Shown: in pieces, positions 8,006-16,112 of the stretch
Numbering within the stretch: position 1 is the stretch's first letter
Layout of the letters: every line of letters starts with the position of its first letter
Assembly (NCBI RefSeq): GCF_018619185.1
Contig: NZ_JAAXYC010000043.1
Coordinates: forward strand, 1-38,475
Direction of reading: 5' to 3'
Source of the DNA: Streptomyces sp. McG3
Lineage (GTDB): Bacteria > Actinomycetota > Actinomycetes > Streptomycetales > Streptomycetaceae
DNA length: 38,475 nt
Notes under the pieces: generated by a model
Databases searched by the model: none
The model's input: the letters and a program-made list of their open reading frames with translations, nothing else
What the model was told of the DNA's origin: nothing
Program-made: the position numbers and the translations under genes

Positions 8006-9253
8006 ATGAAGAGCATCCTCACTCCGCTGGGGCCCAAGGCCGACAAGGACACCGTGCGACGGCACAATCTGAGCCTGGTACTCCGCGCCGTACGGGACGA
8101 GGGCGAGCGGGGCGAGGCGACCCGGGCCGGAGTGGCCGCCCGGGTCGGGCTGACCCGGGCCGCGGTGTCCTCGCTCGTGGAGCAGCTGATGGACAGCGGG
8201 TTCCTCACCGAGTCGGGCAAGACGTTCAGCGGGCAGGCCGGCCGCCCCGGCACCGCGCTCAAGGTGGCCAGGACCGGACCGGCCGGGCTCGGCGTGGAGA
8301 TCAACATCGATTACGTCTCGGTGTGCGTGGTCGACCTGGCGGGCACCGGCCGGGTCCGGCAGACCGAGCACCTCGACAACCGGGGCACGCCCGCCGAGGA
8401 GGCCCTGGCCCGGGCGGCCCGGATCGCCGCGCGGACCCTGGAGTCGGCGTACGAGCAGGAGTTGCGTCCGGTGGGCGCGGCGCTGGCACTGCCGGGCCTC
8501 GTCTCCGGCGGGTCGGTGCGGCAGGCCCCCAACCTCGGCTGGAACGAGGTCCCGGCGCAGGAGCTGTTCGCCGAAGCGCTGGCCGCCCTGCGCCCCGGCC
8601 ACCCGGTGCTGCCGGTCGCCTCGGAGAACGAGGCCAATCTCGCGGCACTGGCCGAGCTGTGGTTCGGCGGTCTGGGGGATGTGCGGAGCTTCCTCTATCT
8701 GACCGGGGAGATCGGGGTCGGCGGCGCCCTCGTCCTGGGCGGCGAACTGCTGCGCGGTGCGCACGGTTTCGCCGGGGAGATCGGGCATGTCGTGGTGGAT
8801 CCGGCGGGGCCGGAGTGCCGGTGCGGTTCGCGGGGGTGCCTGGAGCAGTACGCCGGTCAGGCGGCGCTGCTGCGGGCGGCCGGCATCGAGGGCCTCGGCG
8901 GCGCCTCCGGGGTGCTGGAGCTGGAGCGGCGCGCGGGCGCCGGGGACCCGCGCGCGGTGGCCGCGGTCGGTGAGGCGGGCCGGATGCTGGGCCGGGTGCT
9001 GTCGGGCGCGGTGAACCTGATCGACCCGGACGCGGTGGTGCTCGGCGGGATCTACCGGGGGCTCATGCCGTGGCTGGCGCCGCCCGCCGACGAGGAGCTG
9101 ACCGGCCGGGTGGTGTCGGGGCTCTGGTCCCCGGGCAGCGGCCGGCTCCGGGCGTCGTCGGTGGCGGGCGACGCGGCGCGGGGCGCGGCGGCGCTCGTGG
9201 TGCAGGACGTGCTGGACGATCCGGTGGCGTACGCGGGGCCCTCCGGCGGCTGA
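8006..9253 (+). CDS. xylR: ROK family transcriptional repressor, probable xylose regulator
   Basis: This 415-residue protein has the full regulator length of ROK proteins. An N-terminal winged helix-turn-helix (about residues 38-62, RAGVAARVGLTRAAVSSLVE) precedes the sugar-binding kinase-like ROK domain. The latter shows GEIGVGGALVLGGELLRGA, GFAGEIGHV and the zinc-binding CRCGSRGCLEQ motif. Its position tail-to-tail with xylA, with xylB beyond, fits a XylR-type repressor of xylose use (inference from context). The ATG at 8006 has no Shine-Dalgarno sequence; TAGGCT at 7990-7995 could be a -10 giving an almost leaderless message. The stop codon lies inside the first unit of an 18-bp repeat array. 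Confidence 0.85.
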   Translation: MKSILTPLGPKADKDTVRRHNLSLVLRAVRDEGERGEATRAGVAARVGLTRAAVSSLVEQLMDSGFLTESGKTFSGQAGRPGTALKVARTGPAGLGVEINIDYVSVCVVDLAGTGRVRQTEHLDNRGTPAEEALARAARIAARTLESAYEQELRPVGAALALPGLVSGGSVRQAPNLGWNEVPAQELFAEALAALRPGHPVLPVASENEANLAALAELWFGGLGDVRSFLYLTGEIGVGGALVLGGELLRGAHGFAGEIGHVVVDPAGPECRCGSRGCLEQYAGQAALLRAAGIEGLGGASGVLELERRAGAGDPRAVAAVGEAGRMLGRVLSGAVNLIDPDAVVLGGIYRGLMPWLAPPADEELTGRVVSGLWSPGSGRLRASSVAGDAARGAAALVVQDVLDDPVAYAGPSGG

Positions 9254-9380
9254 GAGCCGTCCGGCGGCTGAGAGCCGTCCGGCGGCTGAGAGCCGTCCGG
9301 CGGCTGAGAGCCGTCCGGCGGCTGAGAGCCGTCCGGCGGCTGAGAGCCGTCCGGCGGCTGAGAGCCGTCCGGCGGCTGAG
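9243..9380. repeat. 18-bp tandem repeat array, seven full units plus 12 bases
   Basis: The unit CCGGCGGCTGAGAGCCGT is repeated without spacers and without any mismatch I can see, starting at 9243, 9261, 9279, 9297, 9315, 9333 and 9351, with a partial copy at 9369-9380. Each unit is six codons long and carries an in-frame TGA, so the first copy supplies the stop of the ROK gene and the rest are untranslated. Each unit can fold as CGGCT-GAG-AGCCG. The last partial unit runs into the terminator at 9373-9406. Confidence 0.95.
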
Positions 9381-9406
9381 CCGGGCCGGACGGCCCGGCT
9401 CAGCCG
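9373..9406. terminator. Bidirectional hairpin terminator between the ROK gene and xylA
   Basis: A perfect 15-bp stem with a four-base GGAC loop is formed by CGGCTGAGCCGGGCC and its complement. Its left arm grows out of the last 18-bp repeat unit. It lies between convergent genes and could stop transcripts from either side. Confidence 0.75.
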
Positions 9407-9515
9407 GTGGGACACGCCTGGCGGGTCGGAGCCGGTGGGGCGGCCGGTGGGCCGGGCGGCCTCGGCTCAGCCGGCGGTCGGGCCCGGCGGGACACGCCTG
9501 GTGGGGCGAACCGGT

Positions 9516-9540
9516 GGGCCGGACCGTGCGGGTCCGGCCC
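9516..9540 (-). terminator. Hairpin just downstream of xylA
   Basis: A perfect 10-bp stem (GGGCCGGACC with GGTCCGGCCC) with a 5-base loop ends eight bases beyond the xylA stop codon on the minus strand. It is the likely xylA terminator. Between it and the 9373-9406 hairpin, GGGACACGCCTGG occurs twice (9409-9421 and 9488-9501), a sign of local duplication. Confidence 0.65.
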
Positions 9541-9548
9541 GGTGCGGG

Positions 9549-10715
9549 TCAGCGCACGGCGAGCAGGTGGTCCATGGCGAGCTGGTCCAGTGCCTCGAAG
9601 GCCATGCCGCGTTCCGCTGCGGCGTCCACGTCGAAGTCCTCGTACGCGCCGCGGTCGGCGAGCAGGCCCGCCAGACCGTCACCGGCGGTGGGGCGCGCCA
9701 GTTCATCCAGGCGGGACGCGCGCAGGGCCGCGCGCACCTCGGGGTCGGCGCGGAAGGCGGCGGCCCGCTCCTTGAGGATGAGGTAGTTGCGCATGCAGCC
9801 CGCGGCCGAGGCCCAGACACCGTCGTAGTCCTCGGTGCGCGGGGGCTTGAAGTCGAAGTGGCGGGGGCCCTCGTAGCCACTCTCCAGCAGGTCGACGAGC
9901 CAGAACGCCTGGCGCAGATCGCCCGCGCCGAAGCGCAGGTCCTGGTCGTACTTGATGCCGGACTGGCCGTTGAGGTCGATGTGGAAGAGCTTGTCCGCCC
10001 ACATGGCCTGGGCGATGCCGTGCGGGAAGTTGAGCCCGGCCATCTGCTCGTGCCCGGTCTCCGGGTTGACGCCGACCAGCTCGGGGCGCTCCAGGCGCTC
10101 GATGAAGGCCAGGGCGTGGCCGATCGTGGGCAGCAGGATGTCGCCGCGCGGCTCGTTCGGCTTGGGCTCGATGGCGAAGCGGAGGTCGTAGCCCTGCTCG
10201 ACGACGTACTCGCCCAGCAGGTCGAAGGCCTCCTTCATCCGGTGCAGGGCGAGGCGGACGTCCTTCGCCCCGCCGGACTCGGCCCCCTCACGGCCGCCCC
10301 ACGCCACGAAGGTCGTCGCGCCCAGCTCGACGGCGAGGTCGATGTTGCGCAGGGTCTTGCGGAGTGCGTAGCGGCGTACGCCGCGGTCGTTGGCGGTGAA
10401 TCCGCCGTCCTTGAAGACGGGGTGGGTGAAGAGGTTCGTCGTCACCATGGGCACGACGAGCCCGCTGTCGTCGACCGCCTTGCGGAAGCGCTTGACGATC
10501 GTTTCGCGCTCGGTCTCCGGCGCCCCGAAGGGGATCAGGTCGTCGTCGTGGAAGGTCACCCCCCAGGCGCCGAGATCCGCGAGCCGCCGCACCGACTCCA
10601 CGGGGTCGATGGCGGCGCGGGTCGCGTCGCCGAAGGGGTCCCGGCCCTGCCAGCCCACGGTCCACAGGCCGAAGCTGAACTTGTCCTCGGGGGTGGGGGT
10701 GAAGCGTTCCGTCAT
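9549..10715 (-). CDS. xylA: Xylose isomerase
   Basis: The protein is 388 residues long, the size of the Streptomyces class I enzymes. It interconverts D-xylose and D-xylulose (and glucose/fructose) in the cytoplasm with two divalent metals. Visible active-site motifs are VTFHDDD (His56, Asp59), [13 protein letters not shown] (metal Glu and catalytic Lys), ETGHEQ (Glu and His of the second metal site) and the metal-binding DLNGQ segment. ATG 10715 gives the expected N-terminus. The frame is open for a further 790 bases upstream but runs through the opposite strand of xylB, so that extension is rejected. xylA is divergent from xylB and convergent with its probable repressor. Confidence 0.97.
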   Translation of the reverse strand: MTERFTPTPEDKFSFGLWTVGWQGRDPFGDATRAAIDPVESVRRLADLGAWGVTFHDDDLIPFGAPETERETIVKRFRKAVDDSGLVVPMVTTNLFTHPVFKDGGFTANDRGVRRYALRKTLRNIDLAVELGATTFVAWGGREGAESGGAKDVRLALHRMKEAFDLLGEYVVEQGYDLRFAIEPKPNEPRGDILLPTIGHALAFIERLERPELVGVNPETGHEQMAGLNFPHGIAQAMWADKLFHIDLNGQSGIKYDQDLRFGAGDLRQAFWLVDLLESGYEGPRHFDFKPPRTEDYDGVWASAAGCMRNYLILKERAAAFRADPEVRAALRASRLDELARPTAGDGLAGLLADRGAYEDFDVDAAAERGMAFEALDQLAMDHLLAVR

Positions 10716-10935
10716 CGTCGTCCGACCGCCTTCGCCTGCCGTCGGGACGCCCGGCCGCCAGCCCGGCACCCCTATTTGTTCAGTGTCATGACTAATCAAG
10801 CACACCACACCTCGACCAGGGAACCCCTTTGCCGGGCGAAGCTGACCCCGCCCCCTGTGCAGGGCGGCGGCCATCCCGTAATTTGTTCGTGCCCCAGCCA
10901 AATGATCAGGCCCTCCCGTGCGAAAGAGGCTCCCC
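10716..10935. promoter_or_regulatory. Divergent xylA/xylB control region
   Basis: The 220-base region is AT-rich compared with its flanks. ATTTGTTC occurs twice, at 10774-10781 and 10881-10888. On the xylA side it overlaps a possible -10 (minus strand, TTGATT then about 17 bases then AATAGG). On the xylB side it overlaps TAATTT. At 10881-10903 it forms ATTTG-N13-CAAAT. These are candidate ROK repressor sites; the assignment rests on repetition and position only. Confidence 0.45.
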
Positions 10936-12420
10936 ATGCCGTCACCCGCCGTCGTCATCGGCGTGGACAGCTCGACCCAGTCCACCAAGGCCGCCTTCAT
11001 CGACGCGGCGACCGGCGAGCAGCTCGCCGTGGGGCGCGCCCCCCATGTGGTCACCGGCGAGGCCGGGGCCCGGGAGAGCGATCCGGAGATCTGGTGGCGG
11101 GCCCTGTGCGAGGCGGTGGCCGCCGGGCTGAAGGAGTCCGGCCTCCCCGCCCGGGCGGTCACCGGCATCGCGGTCGCCGGGCAGCAGCACGGGCTCGTCG
11201 TACTGGACGGGGCGGGCCGGCCGCTGCGTCCCGCGCTGCTGTGGAACGACACCCGCTCCGCGCCGCAGGCCGCCGCGCTCACCGAGGCACTCGGCGGGCC
11301 CGGGGCCTGGACGGAGCGGACCGGGTCCGTGCCGGTCGCCTCGATCACCGCGTCCAAGTGGCAGTGGCTGCGCGAGACGGACCCCGCGAGCGCCGCGGAC
11401 GCGGCGGCGGTCCGGCTCCCCCACGACTTCCTGACCGAACGCCTCGCGGGCGTCGCCGCCACCGACCCCGGGGACGCCTCGGGCAGCGGCTGGTACTCCA
11501 CCGCCACCGGCGCCTACGACCCCGGTCTGCTGGAGCTGCTCGGCCTGGACGTCGCGCTGCTCCCGGAGGTCGCGCCCACCGGGGCGGCCCGGATCGGCTC
11601 GCTCACCGAGTCGGCGGCGCAGGCGCTCGGGCTGCCCGCGGGCATCGCGGTGGCGGCCGGCACCGGCGACAACATGAGCGCCGCCGTGGGCCTGGGGCTG
11701 GGCGGCGACGGGCTGCTGGACCACCCGGCCCTCAGCCTGGGCACCTCCGGCACGGTGTTCGCGGCCTCCCGCACCCGGCCCGCGTCGACCGCGCTGAACG
11801 GGTTCGCCGCCGCCGACGGCACGTACCTCCCGCTGGCCTGCACCCTCAACTGCACGCTCGCCGTGGACAAGGTGGCCGCACTCCTCGGCCTGGACCGCGA
11901 GGAGGCGACGCCCGGCGGCGAGGCCGTCCTGCTCCCCTATCTCGACGGCGAACGGACCCCCGACCTGCCGACCGCCTCCGGGCTCCTGACGGGCCTGCGC
12001 CACGACACGACCCGGCAGCAACTGCTGGGCGCCGCCTACGAGGGCGCGGCCGTCACCGTGCTGCGGGCCATGGACGAGCTGCTGTCGGCCTGCGGTCTCG
12101 ACCCGCACGCGCCCGAGGTCGCCGCCCGCCCGCTGCGCCTGATCGGCGGCGGGGCGCAGGGGCGGATGTGGGTGGAGACGGTCCGCCGGCTCTCCGGCCG
12201 GCCGCTCGTCATCCCGGACAGCGGGGAGCTGGTCGCCCTCGGCGCGGCGGCGCTCGCCGCCTCGGCGGCGGGCGGCGGCGATCCGGTGGCGCTGGCGACG
12301 GCCTGGCGGGGGTCCGGGACGGACCGTCAACTCTCGCCGGTGGAAAGGGACACGGAGACCTGGGAGCGGGTCACCTCGGTCCTGGAGCGGGCCTCCGGGC
12401 CCCTGCTCACCGGCCCCTGA
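10936..12420 (+). CDS. xylB: Xylulokinase
   Basis: This 494-residue FGGY-family sugar kinase phosphorylates D-xylulose to xylulose 5-phosphate, feeding the pentose phosphate pathway. It shows the N-terminal phosphate loop [28 protein letters not shown], the catalytic-Asp segment [11 protein letters not shown] (Asp245), SLGTSGTVF, and the C-terminal adenosine motif GGGAQGRMW. The ATG at 10936 is preceded by AAGAGG at seven bases; a GTG six codons upstream is less likely. The last 14 bases overlap the end of the convergent glycosyltransferase gene. Confidence 0.96.
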   Translation: MPSPAVVIGVDSSTQSTKAAFIDAATGEQLAVGRAPHVVTGEAGARESDPEIWWRALCEAVAAGLKESGLPARAVTGIAVAGQQHGLVVLDGAGRPLRPALLWNDTRSAPQAAALTEALGGPGAWTERTGSVPVASITASKWQWLRETDPASAADAAAVRLPHDFLTERLAGVAATDPGDASGSGWYSTATGAYDPGLLELLGLDVALLPEVAPTGAARIGSLTESAAQALGLPAGIAVAAGTGDNMSAAVGLGLGGDGLLDHPALSLGTSGTVFAASRTRPASTALNGFAAADGTYLPLACTLNCTLAVDKVAALLGLDREEATPGGEAVLLPYLDGERTPDLPTASGLLTGLRHDTTRQQLLGAAYEGAAVTVLRAMDELLSACGLDPHAPEVAARPLRLIGGGAQGRMWVETVRRLSGRPLVIPDSGELVALGAAALAASAAGGGDPVALATAWRGSGTDRQLSPVERDTETWERVTSVLERASGPLLTGP

Positions 12421-13609
12421 CGCCCCCTGGAGCCAGGGCCACCATGTCCTCGATGAGACCGACGGCGCGCGGGGTGCCGCCCTCACTCCGGGCGGCAGCA
12501 CGCAACCGCGCGGACCGGCGGGCGGTCTCCGGGTCGTTCACCAGGGCGTCCAGGGCCGCCCGCAGGGTCTGGGGCGTGGCGTCCGGGGTGTCGACGCGGC
12601 GGGCGACGCCCAGCTCCACCAGCCGGTCCGCGTTCATGAACTGTTCGGCGCCCTGGGGCACGGCGATCATCGGGACGCCCGCGAGGAGTCCGTCGCCGCA
12701 GCCGCCCATGCCGGCGTGGGTGACGAAGGCGTCCGCCTGTTCCAGGATCGCCCGCTGCGGGACCCAGGAGTGCACTTCGACGTTGGGCGGGATGTCGCCG
12801 AGCTCTCGCGGGTCGGTGTGCCTGCCGATCTGGAGCACGACGTGCCAGCCGGGCAGGTTCCCGTACGCCGCGAGGCACTGGCGGTAGAACTCCGGCCGGT
12901 GCGTGTACGCCGAGCCGAGGGAGATCAGCAGGACGTTCTCCGCGTCCTCGGGCCGGGTCCACCGGCCGGTGTCGGCCTGGGCGTCGAAGCAGGGCCCGAC
13001 GAAGGTCACCGTCCCGGTGTCGACCCGGTCGGCGCTGGGCTGCATGGCCTCGGGGATCAGCGCGAGGGCCCGCGAGGGAGGGCCGGAGAAGGCGTCCACG
13101 TCGAGGGTGGCCGCCCCGCAGCCGGCGAGCCAGCGCGCGAACCTCTCGCGGTGCGCGGGGGCGCCGGGCAGCCCCCGCAGGTGCGCCGCGACCTCCTCCT
13201 CGTACCCCTCCCAGGCCACGAACGACGGGGACAGCTGCATGAGGGGCCGTCCCTGTGATTCGGCGAGGGCGCGGGCGGCGTAGGCGCCGATGTCGTACAG
13301 GTACAGGTCGGCGGGATCGTCGTCGTAGGCGGCGTGCAGTTGGGGCAGTGCCTGCATCGCCTCGTCGAGGAAGAGGTCCATCGCGGCGACGGGGTCGGTC
13401 GGCCAGTTGTTGTCGGCGACCGGCAACACCGAGGTGCAGGGCACGAGTTCGGAACCGGTGGCCTCGATCCGGTCCGCCACGAACGGGTCGTTGGCGTAGG
13501 TGACCCGGTGGCCGCGGGCCACCAGTTCACGGACGATGCCGAGGCCGGGCAGGACGTGGCTGACGATCGGGATGCCGATCATCGCGATGTGGGAGCGGCG
13601 CGGGGACAA
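12407..13609 (-). CDS. Macrolide-inactivating-type glycosyltransferase (MGT/OleD family)
   Basis: This 400-residue GT-B glycosyltransferase of family GT1 is close in layout to MgtA/OleD enzymes, which glucosylate the desosamine 2'-OH of macrolides using UDP-glucose. The N-terminal SHVLPGL contains the His (about residue 18) that aligns with the OleD catalytic His, and YLYDIGAYAARAL has the partner Asp (about 106). The C-terminal donor-binding signature is HAGMGGCGDGLLAGVPMIAVPQGAEQ minus its ends (about 298-323). The start is read as TTG at 13609, giving the MSxxxxHIAM beginning usual in the family; ATG at residue 10 would cut into strand 1. It lies 59 bases downstream of the ABC-F gene, so the two likely form a resistance operon. 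The substrate is inferred. Confidence 0.88.
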   Translation of the reverse strand: MSPRRSHIAMIGIPIVSHVLPGLGIVRELVARGHRVTYANDPFVADRIEATGSELVPCTSVLPVADNNWPTDPVAAMDLFLDEAMQALPQLHAAYDDDPADLYLYDIGAYAARALAESQGRPLMQLSPSFVAWEGYEEEVAAHLRGLPGAPAHRERFARWLAGCGAATLDVDAFSGPPSRALALIPEAMQPSADRVDTGTVTFVGPCFDAQADTGRWTRPEDAENVLLISLGSAYTHRPEFYRQCLAAYGNLPGWHVVLQIGRHTDPRELGDIPPNVEVHSWVPQRAILEQADAFVTHAGMGGCGDGLLAGVPMIAVPQGAEQFMNADRLVELGVARRVDTPDATPQTLRAALDALVNDPETARRSARLRAAARSEGGTPRAVGLIEDMVALAPGGVRGR

Positions 13610-13668
13610 GGGTGATCACTCGCTTCGGGTAGAGGGTGCGGAGGAGCCAGAGGGGGCCGGAGGGAGCC

Positions 13669-15288
13669 TCAGCCCTTGAGTGCGGGCGCTCGGGCGGGCC
13701 GCAGCGCCAGTCGGGCGCCCCGCCAGCGGCTCCGGAGCGACCGGTCGTGGCTGACGAGGACGACCGTGCCGGCGAAACCGGCCAGCGCGGTCTCCAACTC
13801 CTCGGCGAGGGCGGGAGAGAGGTGGTTGGTGGGCTCGTCGAGCAGCAGGACGTCGGCGGGCCGGCTGACCAGCCGCGCCAGGGCGAGGCGCTGCCGCTGG
13901 CCGGTGGAGAGCCGCGCGACGGGCACCGACAGGCGGGCACGGTCGAACAGCCCGAGGGCCAGCAGCCGTTCGGCGTGCTCGTCCGCCTCCCCGGAGAGCC
14001 CCCGGGCGTAGGCGGCCAGCAGGGTCTCGTGCGCCGAACCGGGTGCCGGGTCCTGGGAGAGGAAGCCGATCCGGCCGCGTCCGGTGACGTGGCCCCGGTC
14101 GGGGGTCAGGTCTCCGGCGAGGATGCGGAGCAGGGTGGTCTTGCCCGCGCCGTTGTCGCCCGTGATCAGCAGGTGCTCGCCCGCCCGGACCGTCAGGTCG
14201 ACCGGGTCGAGTCTGCCCGCGACACGGACCCCGGCGGCGTGGAGCACCGTGCCGGACAGTTGTCCGGCGCGCAGCACGGGCGAGAAGCTCAACGGCTCGG
14301 GCGGGGCCGGGACCGGGTCGGCCAGCAGGCGGTCCAGCCGTTCCCGCGCGTTGCGGACCCGGCTGGCGAGGGACTGCTGCACCCGGGCTCCGGCCTGGTT
14401 GTAGGAGAGTTTGTCGCCGTCCTTCATCGGCCGGCCCGGGGCGACGCGCCGGGCGGTGACAGCGGCCGACGCACGGGTCCGGTCGACCTCCTCGCGCCAG
14501 CGGTCGTGGTGCAGGCCCCAGCGCTGACGTGCCGCCGCCTTCTCCGCGAGGTAGCCGGCGTAGCCGTTGCCGTACCGGACGACGCCGTGCCGGTCCCCGT
14601 CCACCTCCAGGAGGGTCGTGGCGACGTGTTCGAGGAAGCGCCGGTCGTGGGAGACGGCCGCGGTGGTGCCGCGGCGGCCGCGCAGGTGCTCCTCCAGCCA
14701 GGTCAGGGCGGCCTCGTCCAGATGGTTGGTCGGCTCGTCGAGGAGCAGCACCTCCGGGTCGGCTGCCAGCACCGCCGCCAGCCGGAGCCGGGCCCGTTCG
14801 CCGCCGGAGAGGGTGCCCAGGGTCGAGGCGCGGTCCACCTGCCGCAGGCCGAGACCGTGCAGGGCGCGCTCCAGCCGGGCGTCGGCGTCGTAGCCGCCGC
14901 GCAGCTCGAAGGCGGAGACGGCCTCGCCGTACGCGTCGAGCGCCGACGTGTCGCCGTCGGTCATCGCCGCCTCCAGGCGGCGCATCCGTGCCTCGATCGC
15001 CCGGAGGTCGCCCAGCGCGCGGTCGATGACCTGCTGGGCCGTCATACCGGCGGGCAGGGCCTCGTCCTGGGCGAGGTAGCCGACGCCTCCGTCGGCCCGC
15101 AGGACGACGCGCCCCCGGTCGGGGCGGGCCCGGCCGGCGAGCAGCCGCAGCAGGGTGGTCTTGCCGGAGCCGTTCTCACCGACGATTCCGGTGCGCTCGC
15201 CCCGCGCGAGCGAGCAGCTCACCGAGTCGAGGACGGGCCTGCCGTCGAAGGCCTTGCTGACGGCGAGTGCGGTGATCTGTGCAGGCAT
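13669..15288 (-). CDS. ABC-F family ribosome-protection-type ATPase
   Basis: This 539-residue protein has two ABC ATPase domains and no membrane segment. Domain 1 has Walker A GENGSGKT (37-44), signature LSGGE (160-164), Walker B LLLDEPTNHLD (181-191) and SHD (213-215). A linker (about 192-340) contains the ABC-F interdomain helices. Domain 2 has GDNGAGKT (377-384), LSTGQ (460-464) and LLLDEPTNHLS (481-491), with Ser replacing the usual final Asp. It resembles Streptomyces antibiotic-resistance ABC-F proteins (OleB, TlrC, SrmB, CarA), which displace macrolides from the ribosome. The neighbouring macrolide glycosyltransferase supports this. Its leader can hide the GGAG ribosome site in a hairpin. 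Confidence 0.88.
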   Translation of the reverse strand: MPAQITALAVSKAFDGRPVLDSVSCSLARGERTGIVGENGSGKTTLLRLLAGRARPDRGRVVLRADGGVGYLAQDEALPAGMTAQQVIDRALGDLRAIEARMRRLEAAMTDGDTSALDAYGEAVSAFELRGGYDADARLERALHGLGLRQVDRASTLGTLSGGERARLRLAAVLAADPEVLLLDEPTNHLDEAALTWLEEHLRGRRGTTAAVSHDRRFLEHVATTLLEVDGDRHGVVRYGNGYAGYLAEKAAARQRWGLHHDRWREEVDRTRASAAVTARRVAPGRPMKDGDKLSYNQAGARVQQSLASRVRNARERLDRLLADPVPAPPEPLSFSPVLRAGQLSGTVLHAAGVRVAGRLDPVDLTVRAGEHLLITGDNGAGKTTLLRILAGDLTPDRGHVTGRGRIGFLSQDPAPGSAHETLLAAYARGLSGEADEHAERLLALGLFDRARLSVPVARLSTGQRQRLALARLVSRPADVLLLDEPTNHLSPALAEELETALAGFAGTVVLVSHDRSLRSRWRGARLALRPARAPALKG

Positions 15289-15365
15289 ACGGGCAACTCC
15301 GAAGCTGTCGTGGACGAAGCGGTGGCGGCGGACCGCGAGGCCGGGGAAAAGCTTCGGAAGAGCAT
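15219..15365 (-). CDS. Putative leader ORF upstream of, and overlapping, the ABC-F gene
   Basis: A 48-codon ORF starts at ATG 15365 with a well-placed GGAG (15372-15375, 6-base spacing). It begins MLFRSFSPASRSAATASS, passes through both arms of the leader hairpin and overlaps the first 70 bases of the ABC-F gene in another frame. Leader peptides that control macrolide resistance genes by ribosome stalling are well known. That this ORF is translated is an inference from its ribosome site and position. Confidence 0.4.
   Translation of the reverse strand: MLFRSFSPASRSAATASSTTASELPVCLHRSPHSPSARPSTAGPSSTR
15297..15359 (-). promoter_or_regulatory. Putative translational attenuator of the ABC-F gene
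   Basis: In the minus-strand RNA the segment 15359-15350 pairs with 15306-15297: nine Watson-Crick pairs plus one G-U, enclosing a 43-base loop. The 3' arm contains GGAG, the only ribosome site for the ABC-F start (8-base spacing to ATG 15288), so closed RNA would block translation. The 5' arm lies in codons 3-6 of the leader ORF, where a drug-stalled ribosome would open the hairpin. Confidence 0.5.
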
Positions 15366-15385
15366 CGACAACTCCACTAGTGCGA

Positions 15386-15404
15386 CATCTGTTGCTTTAA
15401 GATG
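15386..15404. promoter_or_regulatory. Possible TetR operator between the ABC-F gene and tetR
   Basis: CATCT-N9-AGATG is a 5-bp inverted repeat, close to a second palindrome, CACTAGTG, at 15375-15382. It overlaps the -10-like TAAGAT (15398-15403) facing the tetR gene. It is short, so the call rests mainly on its location between divergent genes. Confidence 0.35.
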
Positions 15405-15409
15405 GTGCC

Positions 15410-15445
15410 ATGACCTGCACCGCCGGGCAACCGGATTCCCGATGA
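15410..15445 (+). CDS. Putative 11-residue leader ORF coupled to the TetR gene
   Basis: ATG at 15410 opens a short ORF, MTCTAGQPDSR, whose TGA overlaps the tetR ATG as ATGA (15442-15445). The hexamer TAAGAT at 15398-15403 ends six bases before the ATG, so the message could begin at this start codon (leaderless). The tetR start itself has no clear Shine-Dalgarno sequence, so re-initiation from this mini-ORF would explain how it is translated. This is inference only. Confidence 0.35.
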   Translation: MTCTAGQPDSR

Positions 15446-16107
15446 CCGACGCGCCGGCCGGCCCGCCGGACCCCGCCCGCGCCACCCCGTCGCCGGACCG
15501 CCGGCCGGGCGGCCGCACCGCGCGCGTCCGCGCCCAGGTGCTCGACGCGGTGCGCGCCGAGCTCGGCGCGCAGGGTTACGAGGGGCTGACGATGGAGGGC
15601 GTGGCGGCCCGCGCCGGCGTCCACCGGACCACGGTCTACCGGCGCTGGGAGGACGTCGGCGGTCTGCTCGCCGACGTCCTCGACGCGGCGGGCGAGGACG
15701 ACTGGGAGCCGGCGGACACGGGCTCCCTGCACGGCGACCTGGCGGCCCTCAACGACGAGATCCAGGAGTCGCTGGTCGTGCGGCCGTCGATCCCCCAGGC
15801 ACTGATGGCCGCCTCGTTCCGCTCCGCGCGGGCGGCCGACGCCCAGCGGCGCCTGTGGGAGGACCGGTACGCGCGCTGCGAGATCATCGTCGAACGCGCC
15901 GTCGAACGCGGCGAACTCCCGCCGCACACCGACGCACGGCGGCTTCTGATCGCCTCCACCGCACCGCTGTACCACCAGTTGGTACTCCTGCGGACCGCTC
16001 CCGATCCACGGCTGCCCTCCCGCGCCGCGACCACGGCGACCCTGGCCGCCGCGGCCGGCGCGTTCGATCGTCGCGCGTCGGACGAGGAGGTGGAGCACCC
16101 CAAGTGA
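15442..16107 (+). CDS. TetR family transcriptional regulator
   Basis: This 221-residue protein has a Pro/Ala-rich N-terminal tail, then the TetR DNA-binding domain, ARVRAQVLDAVRAELGAQGY followed by TMEGVAARAGVHRTTVYRRW. A C-terminal ligand domain of the TetR_C_11 type is likely. ATG 15442 is the only plausible start in this frame near the domain. The gene is divergent from the ABC-F/glycosyltransferase pair with 153 bases between starts, so it probably represses that pair and itself. The inducer is unknown but could be a macrolide or related antibiotic. Confidence 0.85.
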   Translation: MTDAPAGPPDPARATPSPDRRPGGRTARVRAQVLDAVRAELGAQGYEGLTMEGVAARAGVHRTTVYRRWEDVGGLLADVLDAAGEDDWEPADTGSLHGDLAALNDEIQESLVVRPSIPQALMAASFRSARAADAQRRLWEDRYARCEIIVERAVERGELPPHTDARRLLIASTAPLYHQLVLLRTAPDPRLPSRAATTATLAAAAGAFDRRASDEEVEHPK

Positions 16108-16112
16108 CCCGG

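Noticed and set aside
9243..9380. CRISPR array
   Set aside because: The repeats are contiguous 18-bp units without spacers, and no cas genes are present.
10716..11507. Upstream extension of the xylA frame to a 652-codon ORF
   Set aside because: It runs antisense through xylB and low-complexity translation; the known family N-terminus begins at 10715.
9435..15441. Very long plus-strand ORFs opposite xylA, the glycosyltransferase and the ABC-F gene
   Set aside because: They are antisense shadows caused by high GC, with no domain in their translations; only the part from 15442 (TetR) is real.
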